The notes under the pieces: generated by a model
What the model was told of the DNA's origin: nothing
Databases searched by the model: none
Seen by the model: the letters and a program-made list of their open reading frames with translations, nothing else
In this document: positions 17,084 to 25,350 of the stretch, piece after piece
Numbering within the stretch: position 1 is the first letter of the stretch
Layout: each line of letters starts with the position of its first letter
Assembly: GCF_021021415.1 (NCBI RefSeq)
Contig: NZ_JAINWJ010000028.1
Span: forward strand, 1-50,098
Length of the DNA stretch: 50,098 bases
Reading direction: 5' to 3'
From: Martelella mediterranea
GTDB taxonomy: Bacteria > Pseudomonadota > Alphaproteobacteria > Rhizobiales > Rhizobiaceae
Program-made: the position numbers and the translations under genes

Positions 17084-17483
17084 TGCAATTCCCCTTCTTC
17101 CTCATCCAAGAAACAACAAAAGCAATGTTCGTAGTTTATGGTTAATTATTTATTTATATTAGTTTTTGAACTTTGTGAAATTGGATATTATATACGTCTC
17201 TGTAAAATAATATTTATCATTGTATTATATATTATGAAGATTAAAATTACGGGATTCTTTCATATCTTCGAACTTACGAATCATGCCGACAGGCTTGACG
17301 CCCTGCGTCCTTCCCGGCATAACTCCGCGCATGAACACGGTCATCTGCACGATCTGCATCATTATTCGCTAGCGCTTCGCTGGCCGGCCGTTCTTGTCCT
17401 GAAAATCCATCCCAGACAAACGACCCGGCTCAGGGGCGTAAGCATGTGTTGCGATCGTCAATACGGATTTCGGGAGAGACGAC
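17084..17483. other. Intergenic region between omp copy 2 and cysS (divergent promoters)
   Basis: AT-rich from about 17110 to 17280, then GC-rich up to cysS. The plus-strand frame starting at 17138 begins with a hydrophobic AT-coded stretch but runs into DNA that overlaps cysS in another frame, so I do not call it a gene. Promoters for the outer-membrane protein (leftward) and cysS (rightward) must lie here. GGGAGAGACGAC before the cysS ATG is its ribosome-binding site. Confidence 0.45.
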
Positions 17484-18980
17484 ATGGGCAATGCCCTCAG
17501 ACTCTACAACACGCTGACCCGCGAGAAGCAGGCTTTCGAGCCGATCGATCCGGACAATGTGCGCATGTATGTCTGCGGACCGACAGTCTATGACTTCGCC
17601 CATATCGGCAATGCCCGCCCGGTGATCGTGTTCGACGTGCTCTACCGGCTGCTGCGCCATCTCTATGGCGAGGGTCACGTCACCTATGTGCGCAACATCA
17701 CCGACGTCGATGACAAGATCAACGCGCGTGCCAAACGCGACTATCCCGATTTGCCGCTGAACGAGGCGATCCGCGCCGTCACCGAAAAGACCGCCGACCA
17801 GTTCCACAAGGATATCGCCGCACTTGGCGTGCTGCCGCCCACGGTCGAGCCGCGCGCGACCGACCATATCGAGGGCATGGTGGCGATGATCCAGACGCTA
17901 TTGGACAAGGGCAATGCCTATGTCGCCGAAGGGCCGGAAGGCAAGGAGGTGCTGTTCGACGTGCCGTCCATGCCCGATTACGGCAGGCTGTCGCGCCGCA
18001 ACCTCGAAGACCAGCAGGCCGGCGCCCGCATCGCCGTCGAAAGCCACAAGAAAAGCCCGGCCGATTTCGTGCTGTGGAAGGAGAGCGCCGCCGACGAGCC
18101 CGGCTGGGAGGGCCGGTTTACGCTCGACGGCCAGTCCATCGCGATCCACGGTCGTCCCGGCTGGCATATCGAATGCTCGGTGATGTCGGAAAAGCATCTC
18201 GGCGAGACCTTCGACATCCACGGCGGCGGCCTCGACCTGATCTTCCCCCACCACGAAAACGAAATCGCCCAGTCCTGCTCCGCCCACGGCAACCACGTGA
18301 TGGCCAATGTCTGGATGCATAACGGATTCGTGCAGGTCGAGGGGCGGAAGATGGCGAAGTCCGAGGGCAATTTCGTGACGATCCATGATTTGCTGGAGAC
18401 GCGCAAATTTGGTGATGTTCCGTGGAATGGTCAGGCCGTGCGTCTGGCAATGCTGACAACACACTATACTCAACCGATCGATTGGACTGTCGATCGTTTG
18501 GCAGCATCGTCAGCAAACCTCCATACGTTCGAGAGAATAATCCGAGAAGGATTGGGACTTCCTCCGGAAGGCCTAGAAATCGTGGCGGGGCTCGGTAACG
18601 GTCGTCCTTCTGCGAGGCTTCTGGAGTGCCTCGAGGATGATCTCAATACTCCGAGCGCTATCACACATCTTTCTGATCTCGTTCGAGAAGCCACACGCGG
18701 TGTTGGCAGGGGGCAAGAGCCTGCCCTAGCATTATTAAATGATCTGAACTTCTTGGGTCTCGACGTGTTGAGACATTCTTTTGATGAATTGAGCGCGTTT
18801 GACTCTCAAAAAGGAGATATCGACCGCAAAATCGCCGAGCGCCTCACCTTCATTCGCGACAAAAACTGGGCCGAAGCCGACCGTATCCGCGATGAACTCG
18901 CCTCTCAGGGAATCCAGCTAAAGGACTCAAAAGATAAGGAAACCGGCGAGCGCATGACCACATGGGAGGTGAAGCGGTGA
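17484..18980 (+). CDS. cysS: Cysteine-tRNA ligase
   Basis: Class I aminoacyl-tRNA synthetase charging tRNA-Cys. In the 498-residue protein the first zinc ligand C31 precedes [11 protein letters not shown] (HIGH motif at 40-43), C231 is in [15 protein letters not shown] follows, and KMAKS is at 289-293. The family's DALR-like and C-terminal domains follow, ending TTWEVKR. The frame is intact. Bases about 18390-18825 (residues about 303-447) use codons such as CGA, AGA, TTG, TTA, ACA and TCA that the rest of the gene and its neighbours avoid. This suggests a segment acquired by recombination from another species (see findings). Confidence 0.97.
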   Translation: MGNALRLYNTLTREKQAFEPIDPDNVRMYVCGPTVYDFAHIGNARPVIVFDVLYRLLRHLYGEGHVTYVRNITDVDDKINARAKRDYPDLPLNEAIRAVTEKTADQFHKDIAALGVLPPTVEPRATDHIEGMVAMIQTLLDKGNAYVAEGPEGKEVLFDVPSMPDYGRLSRRNLEDQQAGARIAVESHKKSPADFVLWKESAADEPGWEGRFTLDGQSIAIHGRPGWHIECSVMSEKHLGETFDIHGGGLDLIFPHHENEIAQSCSAHGNHVMANVWMHNGFVQVEGRKMAKSEGNFVTIHDLLETRKFGDVPWNGQAVRLAMLTTHYTQPIDWTVDRLAASSANLHTFERIIREGLGLPPEGLEIVAGLGNGRPSARLLECLEDDLNTPSAITHLSDLVREATRGVGRGQEPALALLNDLNFLGLDVLRHSFDELSAFDSQKGDIDRKIAERLTFIRDKNWAEADRIRDELASQGIQLKDSKDKETGERMTTWEVKR

Positions 18981-19032
18981 ACACTCTCACTGGTCTCTTC
19001 CTCTCATCAATCACGGTGCACCCTTTCGGCGT

Positions 19033-19111
19033 GTCATCCTCGGGCTTGACCCGAGCATCCAGGCAGCATTTTCCGAGTGGCCTGGATGCTCGGGTCAAGC
19101 CCGAGCATGAC
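19033..19111. repeat. 79-bp intergenic palindromic repeat, copy 2 of 3
   Basis: Same frame as 4019-4097: it starts GTCATCC, has the left unit CTCGGGCTTGACCCGAG and the right unit GCTCGGGTCAAGCCCGAGC, and ends GAGCATGAC, again exactly 79 bases. It lies between cysS and the first GFA gene. Confidence 0.85.
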
Positions 19112-19179
19112 TCCGTGAGGGAGGGCACTATCCCCAGCAAGGCGCTGCCTGCCCCGACACTCATCCTGGGAGGTCGACC

Positions 19180-19671
19180 ATGACGACCTTCTCCGGCGGG
19201 TGCCAGTGCGGCGCCGTTCGCTATCGCGTCGAGGGCGCGCTTGCGACGCCGCATCTGTGCCATTGTCGCATGTGTCAGAAGGCAGCCGGCAATTACTTCA
19301 TGCCGCTGGCGAGTGCGGATAACTCGGCGTTTTCGCTGACGTGCGGCGCGCCGCGATGGTTCTTTTCGTCCGAATTCATCAAGCGCGGCTTCTGCGAGCA
19401 ATGCGGCACGCCGCTGTTTTTCATGACCGACGGCGGCGACCGCATCTCGGTGACGCTTGGCAGTCTTGATGATCCCTCCGCAATTATTCCGGCAACGCAG
19501 GATGGCGTCGAGGGGCGTGTGTCGTTCTTCCATGCCCTGCCCGGCCTTCCCGAGCGGCACACCGACCGCTCCGACCTTCCCGGTGGAACCGCAGGCGTGG
19601 CCGGCAGCAGCCGTCAGCATCCCGACCATGACACCGACCATTGGCCGAAGGAGCGTGACCATGAGCGATGA
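19180..19671 (+). CDS. GFA family zinc-binding protein (copy 1)
   Basis: A 163-residue protein of the GFA (glutathione-dependent formaldehyde-activating enzyme-like) fold. Zinc-binding cysteines are in GGCQCGAVRYR (near 7-17), CHCRMCQKAAG (about 27-37) and GFCEQCGTPLFF. The C-terminal tail SSRQHPDHDTDHWP is shared with the next gene. Most GFA-domain proteins have no proven activity, and formaldehyde detoxification should not be assumed. The stop overlaps the ATG region of copy 2 by 11 bases, so the two are co-translated. The ATG at 19180 follows GGGAGG at good spacing. Confidence 0.85.
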   Translation: MTTFSGGCQCGAVRYRVEGALATPHLCHCRMCQKAAGNYFMPLASADNSAFSLTCGAPRWFFSSEFIKRGFCEQCGTPLFFMTDGGDRISVTLGSLDDPSAIIPATQDGVEGRVSFFHALPGLPERHTDRSDLPGGTAGVAGSSRQHPDHDTDHWPKERDHER

Positions 19672-20131
19672 ACGCAGTTTTTCCGGCGGATGCCAGTGCG
19701 GCGCGGTGCGGTTTCGCGCGAGCCATCTCGGGAGACCGTCAATCTGTCACTGCCGGATGTGCCAAAAGGCGTTTGGCAATTTCTTCAGCGCGCTGGTGAC
19801 CGCCGATTTCGCCCATCTGGTATGGACGCGCGGCAAGCCGAGCCTGTTCCGCTCCTCGAAAGGTTTCCTGCGCGGGTTCTGCGAAAAATGCGGCACGCCG
19901 CTGACCTATCAGTACAAGGAAGGCATCGAGCTCGCCATCGGCGCATTCGACGAGCCCGAGTATTTCGAGCCGCAGATCCAAGTCAACCACGATCATCGCC
20001 TGCCGTGGATCGACACGCTGTTCGAAAAGCCCGGACGCCCCCAGACCCTGGAGGAAAGCGAGATCGTCTCGCGCCAGCACCCCGACCACGACACCGACCA
20101 ATGGCCGCCCGAAGACGGCCCGGACGCATAA
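19661..20131 (+). CDS. GFA family zinc-binding protein (copy 2)
   Basis: A 156-residue paralogue of the preceding gene: GGCQCGAVRFR, CHCRMCQKAFG and GFCEKCGTPLTY supply the zinc cysteines, and the tail SRQHPDHDTDQWP matches copy 1. I chose ATG 19661 because the zinc motif follows at the same distance as in copy 1. The longer in-frame extension upstream overlaps copy 1 and is unlike the family. Tandem duplication with partly diverged middle regions suggests two substrates or a heteromeric assembly, but neither is shown. Confidence 0.85.
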   Translation: MSDERSFSGGCQCGAVRFRASHLGRPSICHCRMCQKAFGNFFSALVTADFAHLVWTRGKPSLFRSSKGFLRGFCEKCGTPLTYQYKEGIELAIGAFDEPEYFEPQIQVNHDHRLPWIDTLFEKPGRPQTLEESEIVSRQHPDHDTDQWPPEDGPDA

Positions 20132-20180
20132 CAGACCCATAAGAATGGCCGCGAAGGCCCCAAGGGATGGAGACCCGACA

Positions 20181-21800
20181 ATGTCAGACCGCGAACGCAT
20201 CTACCTGTTCGACACAACCTTGCGCGATGGCCAGCAGACGCCGGGCGTCGATTTCTCGGTCGAGGACAAGATCGCCATTGCCAACATGCTCGACCATTTC
20301 GGCATTGATTATATCGAGGGCGGCTATCCCGGCGCAAACCCCACCGACACCGCCTTCTTCTCCAAGAGACGCACCGGCCGGGCCAAGATGACGGCCTTCG
20401 GCATGACCAAGCGCGCCGGCGTCTCGGCATCGAACGATCCAGGCCTCGCAGCGCTGATCGGCGCGGCGGGCGACGCGGTCTGTCTGGTCGCGAAAAGCTG
20501 GGACTATCACGTCAAGGTCGCGCTCGGCATCTCCAACGAGGACAATCTGGATTGCATCGCAGACAGCATTGCCGCCATCGCGGCCTCCGGCAAGGAAGCG
20601 CTGCTTGACTGCGAACACTTCTTCGATGGCTACAAGGCCAACCCCGCCTATGCGCTCGCCTGCGCCAAGGCCGCCTATGATTCCGGCGCGCGCTGGGTGG
20701 TGCTGTGCGACACCAATGGCGGCACGCAACCGGACGAGATCGCGGAGATCATCGCCGCCGTGATCGCAAGCGGCATTCCGGGCGAAAACCTCGGCATCCA
20801 TGCGCATAACGATACCGGCCAGGCGGTCGCCAACTCGCTTGTCGCCGTCAACGCCGGCGTGCGCCAGGTGCAGGGCACGCTGAACGGCATCGGCGAGCGC
20901 TGCGGCAATGCCAACATCATCACCCTCGCCGCCACGCTGGCGCTGAAGGAGCGCTACAGCAGCCGTTTCGAACTCGGCATCGACGCCGAAGGGCTGACGG
21001 AAATCTCCGCCCTCTCCCACGGCTTCGACGAGCTGCTGAACCGCGCGCCCGATCCGCAGCTTCCCTATGTCGGCGCCTCGGCCTTCGCCACCAAGGCCGG
21101 CATTCACGCCTCGGCGCTTCTCAAGGATCCGAAGACCTATGAGCATGTCGATCCCGCAGCCGTCGGCAACAGCCGCCGGGTGATGGTGTCCGACCAGGGC
21201 GGAAAATCGAATTTCATCAACGAACTCAATCGCCTCGGCATTTCCGTTGCCAAAAACGATCCGCGCCTCGACAAGCTGATTGCGATCGTCAAGGAGCGCG
21301 AGGCCATGGGCTATGCCTATGAGGCCGCCGATGCCAGTTTCGAGCTTCTGGCGCTGCGCGAACTCGGTAGCGTGCCGGAGTTCTTCCGCGTCGACAGTTT
21401 CCGGGTGATGGTCGAACGGCGCTTCGACAGCCACGGGCGGGTGAAGACGGTATCCGAAGCCGTGGTCAAGCTCGAGATCGACGGCCGCAAGGTGATGTCG
21501 GTGTCGGAGGGCGACGGCCCGGTCAACGCGCTCGACAAGGCATTCCGCAAGGACCTCGGCAAGTTCCAGGGCGAGATCGCCGACCTCAAGCTTGCCGACT
21601 ACAAGGTGCGCATCCTCAATGGCGGCACGGAGGCGATCACCCGCGTGCTGATCGAGAGCGTCGACGATGACGGTGTGCGGTGGTGGACGGTCGGCGTTTC
21701 CGAAAACATTATCGACGCCTCGTTCCAGGCGCTGATGGATTCGATCACCTTCAAGCTGATGAAAAACCGCAAGCTCGCCGGCCGCGCGGCCGCCGAATAG
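20181..21800 (+). CDS. cimA: (R)-citramalate synthase
   Basis: Condenses pyruvate and acetyl-CoA to (R)-citramalate, the entry to the threonine-independent route to isoleucine. The 539-residue protein has the DRE-TIM barrel with FDTTLRDGQQTPGVD (catalytic R15-D16), the metal site HAHNDTGQAVANS and NGIGERCGNAN. The C-terminal LeuA-dimer (allosteric) domain (LKLADYKVRILNGG) follows. The DTTLRDGQQTPG form and the KSWDYHV region favour CimA of the TIGR00977 type over LeuA or homocitrate synthase. ATG 20181 follows GGGATGGAG. No other branched-chain gene is next to it. Confidence 0.9.
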   Translation: MSDRERIYLFDTTLRDGQQTPGVDFSVEDKIAIANMLDHFGIDYIEGGYPGANPTDTAFFSKRRTGRAKMTAFGMTKRAGVSASNDPGLAALIGAAGDAVCLVAKSWDYHVKVALGISNEDNLDCIADSIAAIAASGKEALLDCEHFFDGYKANPAYALACAKAAYDSGARWVVLCDTNGGTQPDEIAEIIAAVIASGIPGENLGIHAHNDTGQAVANSLVAVNAGVRQVQGTLNGIGERCGNANIITLAATLALKERYSSRFELGIDAEGLTEISALSHGFDELLNRAPDPQLPYVGASAFATKAGIHASALLKDPKTYEHVDPAAVGNSRRVMVSDQGGKSNFINELNRLGISVAKNDPRLDKLIAIVKEREAMGYAYEAADASFELLALRELGSVPEFFRVDSFRVMVERRFDSHGRVKTVSEAVVKLEIDGRKVMSVSEGDGPVNALDKAFRKDLGKFQGEIADLKLADYKVRILNGGTEAITRVLIESVDDDGVRWWTVGVSENIIDASFQALMDSITFKLMKNRKLAGRAAAE

Positions 21801-21902
21801 ACGGTCGGTTCAATTCAATTGATGGTTTGATCGCAAGTTTCGTGTGGCGGCGGCGATGCCGAAGGTCTATTGCCTTTGGTCAAAAGACTTCAAGGAAACA
21901 CC

Positions 21903-22829
21903 ATGTCCGCCGAAATCACAGCCGCCCACGAAGCGCCGGCGCCGCAGGGCGATACCACCAAGGGTTTCGTCCTCGCCTTCATCGTCTTCATGATGTGGGG
22001 CGTGCTGCCGCTTTACATGAAGCTCGTCATCGACCTTCCGACAGACGAAATTCTGGCGCACCGGATCGTCTGGTCGCTGCCGTTCGCAGGCGCGATGGTC
22101 GCCTATTCCGGCCAGTCGCGCACCGTCACCGGCGTCCTGCGCAAGCCGAAGATGATGGGGCTTGTGCTGCTGTGCAGCCTGTTCATCACGCTCAACTGGG
22201 GCACCTATATCTATGCGGTCAGCACCGCCCAGACGGTGGACGCGGCCCTTGGTTATTTCATCAACCCGCTGTTTTCGATCGCGCTCGCGGCGTTGATCCT
22301 GCGCGAAAAGCTCGGGCGCGGACAGATGATCGCGGTCGCCCTCGCCTTCGCCGCGGTGGTCATCCTGACCGTGGAACTCGGCCGCCTGCCGCTGGTCGCC
22401 CTGGCGCTGCCGCTCAGTTTCGGGCTTTATGCGTTTCTGCACAAGGTCATGCCGGTGGAAGGCACCACCGCCTTCACGCTGGAAGCGATGGTGCTGAGCG
22501 GCCCCGCGCTCGGCTACATCATCTATCTGGAAGCGACGGGCGCCGGTCATTTCCTGCGCTCGCCGGTCACGGCGCTGCTGCTGATCGGTTGCGGCGCGGT
22601 CACTGCCATTCCGCTGCTGATCTATGCGAACGCGACCAAGCTGCTGCGTCTGTCGACCATCGGCATCATGCAGTATATCGCGCCGAGCGTGATCTTCCTG
22701 ATCGCCGTGCTGATCTTCCGCGAGCCGCTGGAGCCGGCGAAACTCGCCGCCTTCGTACTGATCTGGGTGGCGCTGGTGATCTACACCGCGCCCATGGTCA
22801 GGCGCAGACGCAAGGCATCGGCTGAATAG
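21903..22829 (+). CDS. rarD: EamA-family transporter RarD
   Basis: A 308-residue inner-membrane protein of the drug/metabolite transporter superfamily with ten predicted helices. RarD features are the N-terminal GFVLAFIVFMMWGVLPLYMK, the HRIVWSLPF segment, and NWGTYIYAVSTAQTVDAALG followed by FINPL. The substrate is unknown; RarD is annotated as a chloramphenicol-sensitive protein on weak grounds. ATG 21903 follows AAGGAAACACC. The in-frame start at 21870 would add residues unlike the family. It converges on the LOG-type gene with only 6 bases between stops. Confidence 0.9.
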   Translation: MSAEITAAHEAPAPQGDTTKGFVLAFIVFMMWGVLPLYMKLVIDLPTDEILAHRIVWSLPFAGAMVAYSGQSRTVTGVLRKPKMMGLVLLCSLFITLNWGTYIYAVSTAQTVDAALGYFINPLFSIALAALILREKLGRGQMIAVALAFAAVVILTVELGRLPLVALALPLSFGLYAFLHKVMPVEGTTAFTLEAMVLSGPALGYIIYLEATGAGHFLRSPVTALLLIGCGAVTAIPLLIYANATKLLRLSTIGIMQYIAPSVIFLIAVLIFREPLEPAKLAAFVLIWVALVIYTAPMVRRRRKASAE

Positions 22830-22835
22830 CGATGC

Positions 22836-23456
22836 CTACATCTTACCGATGATCCGGGCGTCGCCGTCGTCGTCGGCCGTCTCCGCCCAGCCGGCCTCGA
22901 TGGCGGGGATCATGTCCTCGACATTGGCGATGAGCTGCGGACGCACCTGATGGCTGGTGTGGAGGAATCCTTCCTTCAGCATATGATCGAGCAGCTCGAT
23001 CATCGGCTGCCAGAACCCGCCGATATCGCCGAGAATCATCGGCTTGGTGTGGCGGCCGAGCTGTGCCCAGGTCATGATCTCGACGATCTCCTCAAGCGTG
23101 CCGATCCCGCCGGGAAGCGCCACGAAGGCGTCCGCCCGTTCGAACATGGTGTGCTTGCGCACATGCATGTTCGGCGTGATCATAAGCTCGTCGAGCGCCT
23201 CGAGCTGGTCTCGGGTCGCTTCCATGTCGACGAGGAATTCCGGGATGATGCCGAGCACGTGGCCGCCATTTTTCAGCACGCCCTCGGCGACGGCACCCAT
23301 GATGCCCTTGGTTCCGCCGCCATAAACGAGGCCGTAGCCGGCGGCGGCGATCGCCTCGCCGAGCGCCTTGCCGGCGCGCATATATTCCGGCGCCGCGCCC
23401 GGCCTGGAGCCGCAATAGACGCAGATGCTGCGAATCGGTTTGTCTTGTTTTTTCAT
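22836..23456 (-). CDS. LOG-family protein (TIGR00730; cytokinin riboside 5'-monophosphate phosphoribohydrolase-like)
   Basis: A 206-residue Rossmann-fold nucleoside-5'-monophosphate phosphoribohydrolase. It shows the family's ICVYCGSRPG near the N-terminus, GGGTKGIMG (47-54 region) and the signature PGGIGTLEE at 115-123. LOG proteins cleave cytokinin or AMP nucleotides to the free base plus ribose 5-phosphate. In a plant-associated rhizobial relative this could matter for cytokinin activation, but the family is also common in bacteria without plant contact. I chose the ATG at 23456 (MKKQDKPIRS) because homologues start just before the ICVYCGS strand; the frame is open up to 23498. Confidence 0.88.
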   Translation of the reverse strand: MKKQDKPIRSICVYCGSRPGAAPEYMRAGKALGEAIAAAGYGLVYGGGTKGIMGAVAEGVLKNGGHVLGIIPEFLVDMEATRDQLEALDELMITPNMHVRKHTMFERADAFVALPGGIGTLEEIVEIMTWAQLGRHTKPMILGDIGGFWQPMIELLDHMLKEGFLHTSHQVRPQLIANVEDMIPAIEAGWAETADDDGDARIIGKM

Positions 23457-23629
23457 GACGTCAATCAATCCCATTAGCCCGCGACAGGTCAAGTTCATTG
23501 CATTTCGAACACAATCGCAGATTTACCCTGTTCACGCTTTGCCGAGACAGCCAATGAACTCTTGTATATATCCGGCACTATGGCTAGCGTTTTCAGCCAA
23601 TTGGCGTCGTCGCCTCTTCGGAGCTCTGA

Positions 23630-25096
23630 ATGAAAAATAACCGGTCCGGTATTGTCATCGCCGTCATCCTGCTCGTTCTCCTTGCAGCGGGCCTCTATTA
23701 TTATACCCGCGAGGATGGTGGCGAGACCGGCAACACCACGGAAGGCAGCGCGCCGCAGACCGAGCAGAGCGAGCCCGCGGACGCATCCGGCGAGAGCGCA
23801 AGCAGCCCGGACAGCGACAGCGACGCCAACGAAGAGCAGCAGCAGACGGGCCTGCGCATCCCCACCTTCGATGTGCTGCGCGTGGAACCCGACGGCACGG
23901 CTGTGATCGCAGGCGCCGCCGAGCCGCTTGGCGTGCTCGACGTCAAGGAGGGCGATACCGTTGTCGCCTCCTCCAGTGTCGGCGATTCCGGCGATTTCGT
24001 CGCGATCATCGAAACGCCGCTGACGCCCGGCGATCACCTCATCTATCTCGACGTCACCATGCCCGATGGGCGCACCGCCCGTTCGCTTCAGACCGCGACG
24101 ATCTCGATCCCCGAGACCCCGGACGGCGACCTGCTGGCGCTGATCACCGAACCCGGCAAGGCCTCCGAAATCATCTCCACGCCGGATGGCGACGAAGACG
24201 CTCCCGAAGGCTCCGTGGTTGCGCGGGCCGAGGATACGGGGCCCAAAGAGCAAGACAATGGCGGCCAGCCGTCCGCGCGGCAAAATGCCGGCGGCGACAC
24301 GGCCTCCGTCGACACAGGCTCGACGGGCGGGAGCGCCGAACAGACCGGCTCTAGCGATCAGGCTACCGGACAGGATGTTTCGCAAACGGATAACGCCAGC
24401 GATCAGGAAGAGACCCAGCTTCAGACGGTTACGGTCGAGACCGACGCGGAAAAGACGAACCGGAATGGCGGCGAACAGGCCGCGCCTCTGGTCAGCATCA
24501 AGGCCGTCGAAATCGAAGGCAATCGGCTGTTTGTGGCGGGCAGCGGCACGCAGGGGGCCACCATTCGCGGCTATATCGATGACGCGCTGATCGGCGATGC
24601 GGAGGTGAATGTCGATGGCAACTACGTTCTCGATGCGGAAATCGATGTTTCGGTAGGCCTGCATACGATCCGCGTCGATATGCTCGATGAGGATGGTCAG
24701 GTCGTCGCCCGCGCCGTCGTGCCTTTCGACCGCCCGCCCGGCGATCAGGTGGCGGCAGTCTCAAGCGCGCCGGCGACCAGCGGCAAACAGCAGCAGGACG
24801 GCAGCCAGACCTTTACCCAGCCGCAGCTTGAAAGCAGCGACAATGCCGTGATCATCCGCCGCGGCGACAATCTGTGGCGCATTTCGCGGCGCATGTATGG
24901 ACGCGGCGTGCGCTACACGACGATCTACCTCGCCAACGAGCCCCAGATCGTCAATCCCGACCTGATCCTGCCCGGCCAGGTCTTCTCCGTGCCCAAGGAA
25001 CCGCTGCCGATCGGGGAAGCGGAAACGATCCACCGCCGGCTGCTGGACGGTATGCCGATCGGCCCGGAATACCATCTTCCGGCGGGCGACCAATAG
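23630..25096 (+). CDS. Membrane-anchored LysM domain protein
   Basis: A 488-residue envelope protein. An N-terminal signal anchor (GIVIAVILLVLLAAGLYYY, about 6-24) is followed by a low-complexity acidic and Ser/Gln-rich linker, and an Ig-like domain (VLRVEPDGTAVIAGAAEPL). A second long disordered Gly/Ser/Asp stretch, another Ig-like unit (VEIEGNRLFVAGSG), and a LysM peptidoglycan-binding domain at about 406-455 (RRGDNLWRISRRMYG to PGQVFSVP) complete it. Rhizobial proteins of this type bind the cell wall from the inner membrane; no catalytic domain is present. It is divergent from the LOG gene. A strong terminator follows at 25107-25138. Confidence 0.85.
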   Translation: MKNNRSGIVIAVILLVLLAAGLYYYTREDGGETGNTTEGSAPQTEQSEPADASGESASSPDSDSDANEEQQQTGLRIPTFDVLRVEPDGTAVIAGAAEPLGVLDVKEGDTVVASSSVGDSGDFVAIIETPLTPGDHLIYLDVTMPDGRTARSLQTATISIPETPDGDLLALITEPGKASEIISTPDGDEDAPEGSVVARAEDTGPKEQDNGGQPSARQNAGGDTASVDTGSTGGSAEQTGSSDQATGQDVSQTDNASDQEETQLQTVTVETDAEKTNRNGGEQAAPLVSIKAVEIEGNRLFVAGSGTQGATIRGYIDDALIGDAEVNVDGNYVLDAEIDVSVGLHTIRVDMLDEDGQVVARAVVPFDRPPGDQVAAVSSAPATSGKQQQDGSQTFTQPQLESSDNAVIIRRGDNLWRISRRMYGRGVRYTTIYLANEPQIVNPDLILPGQVFSVPKEPLPIGEAETIHRRLLDGMPIGPEYHLPAGDQ

Positions 25097-25106
25097 AAGC
25101 TGAAAT

Positions 25107-25138
25107 GCGGCCAGCAAATCGCTGACCGCGCTTTTTTT
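25107..25138 (+). terminator. Rho-independent terminator after the LysM gene
   Basis: Stem GCGGCCAGC / GCTGACCGC with one mismatch and loop AAATC, followed by GC and seven T. It starts 10 bases after the stop codon at 25096. Confidence 0.85.
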
Positions 25139-25350
25139 CGCCGCTCCAGCGCCAGCCCGAGACAGACCGCGCAATCGGCGATATGCGAAAAACGTCCCGC
25201 CGCCGGCGCAATCGGTTTCGGCCCGCGGCCATTGCAATATCTCCGCGGCGACCTTATGTCGCGGTGAAAGCGGCGCCTCGCGGGGCGCCTTTCATTTTGA
25301 TACTTCTCTTATTTCGGCTCGGCCTTAAGGCCTTGAGCGCGGGGACAAGC

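Noticed and set aside
17138-17593. Plus-strand frame starting with a hydrophobic AT-coded segment upstream of cysS
   Set aside because: It runs into cysS in another frame, changes composition mid-way and has no credible ribosome-binding site.
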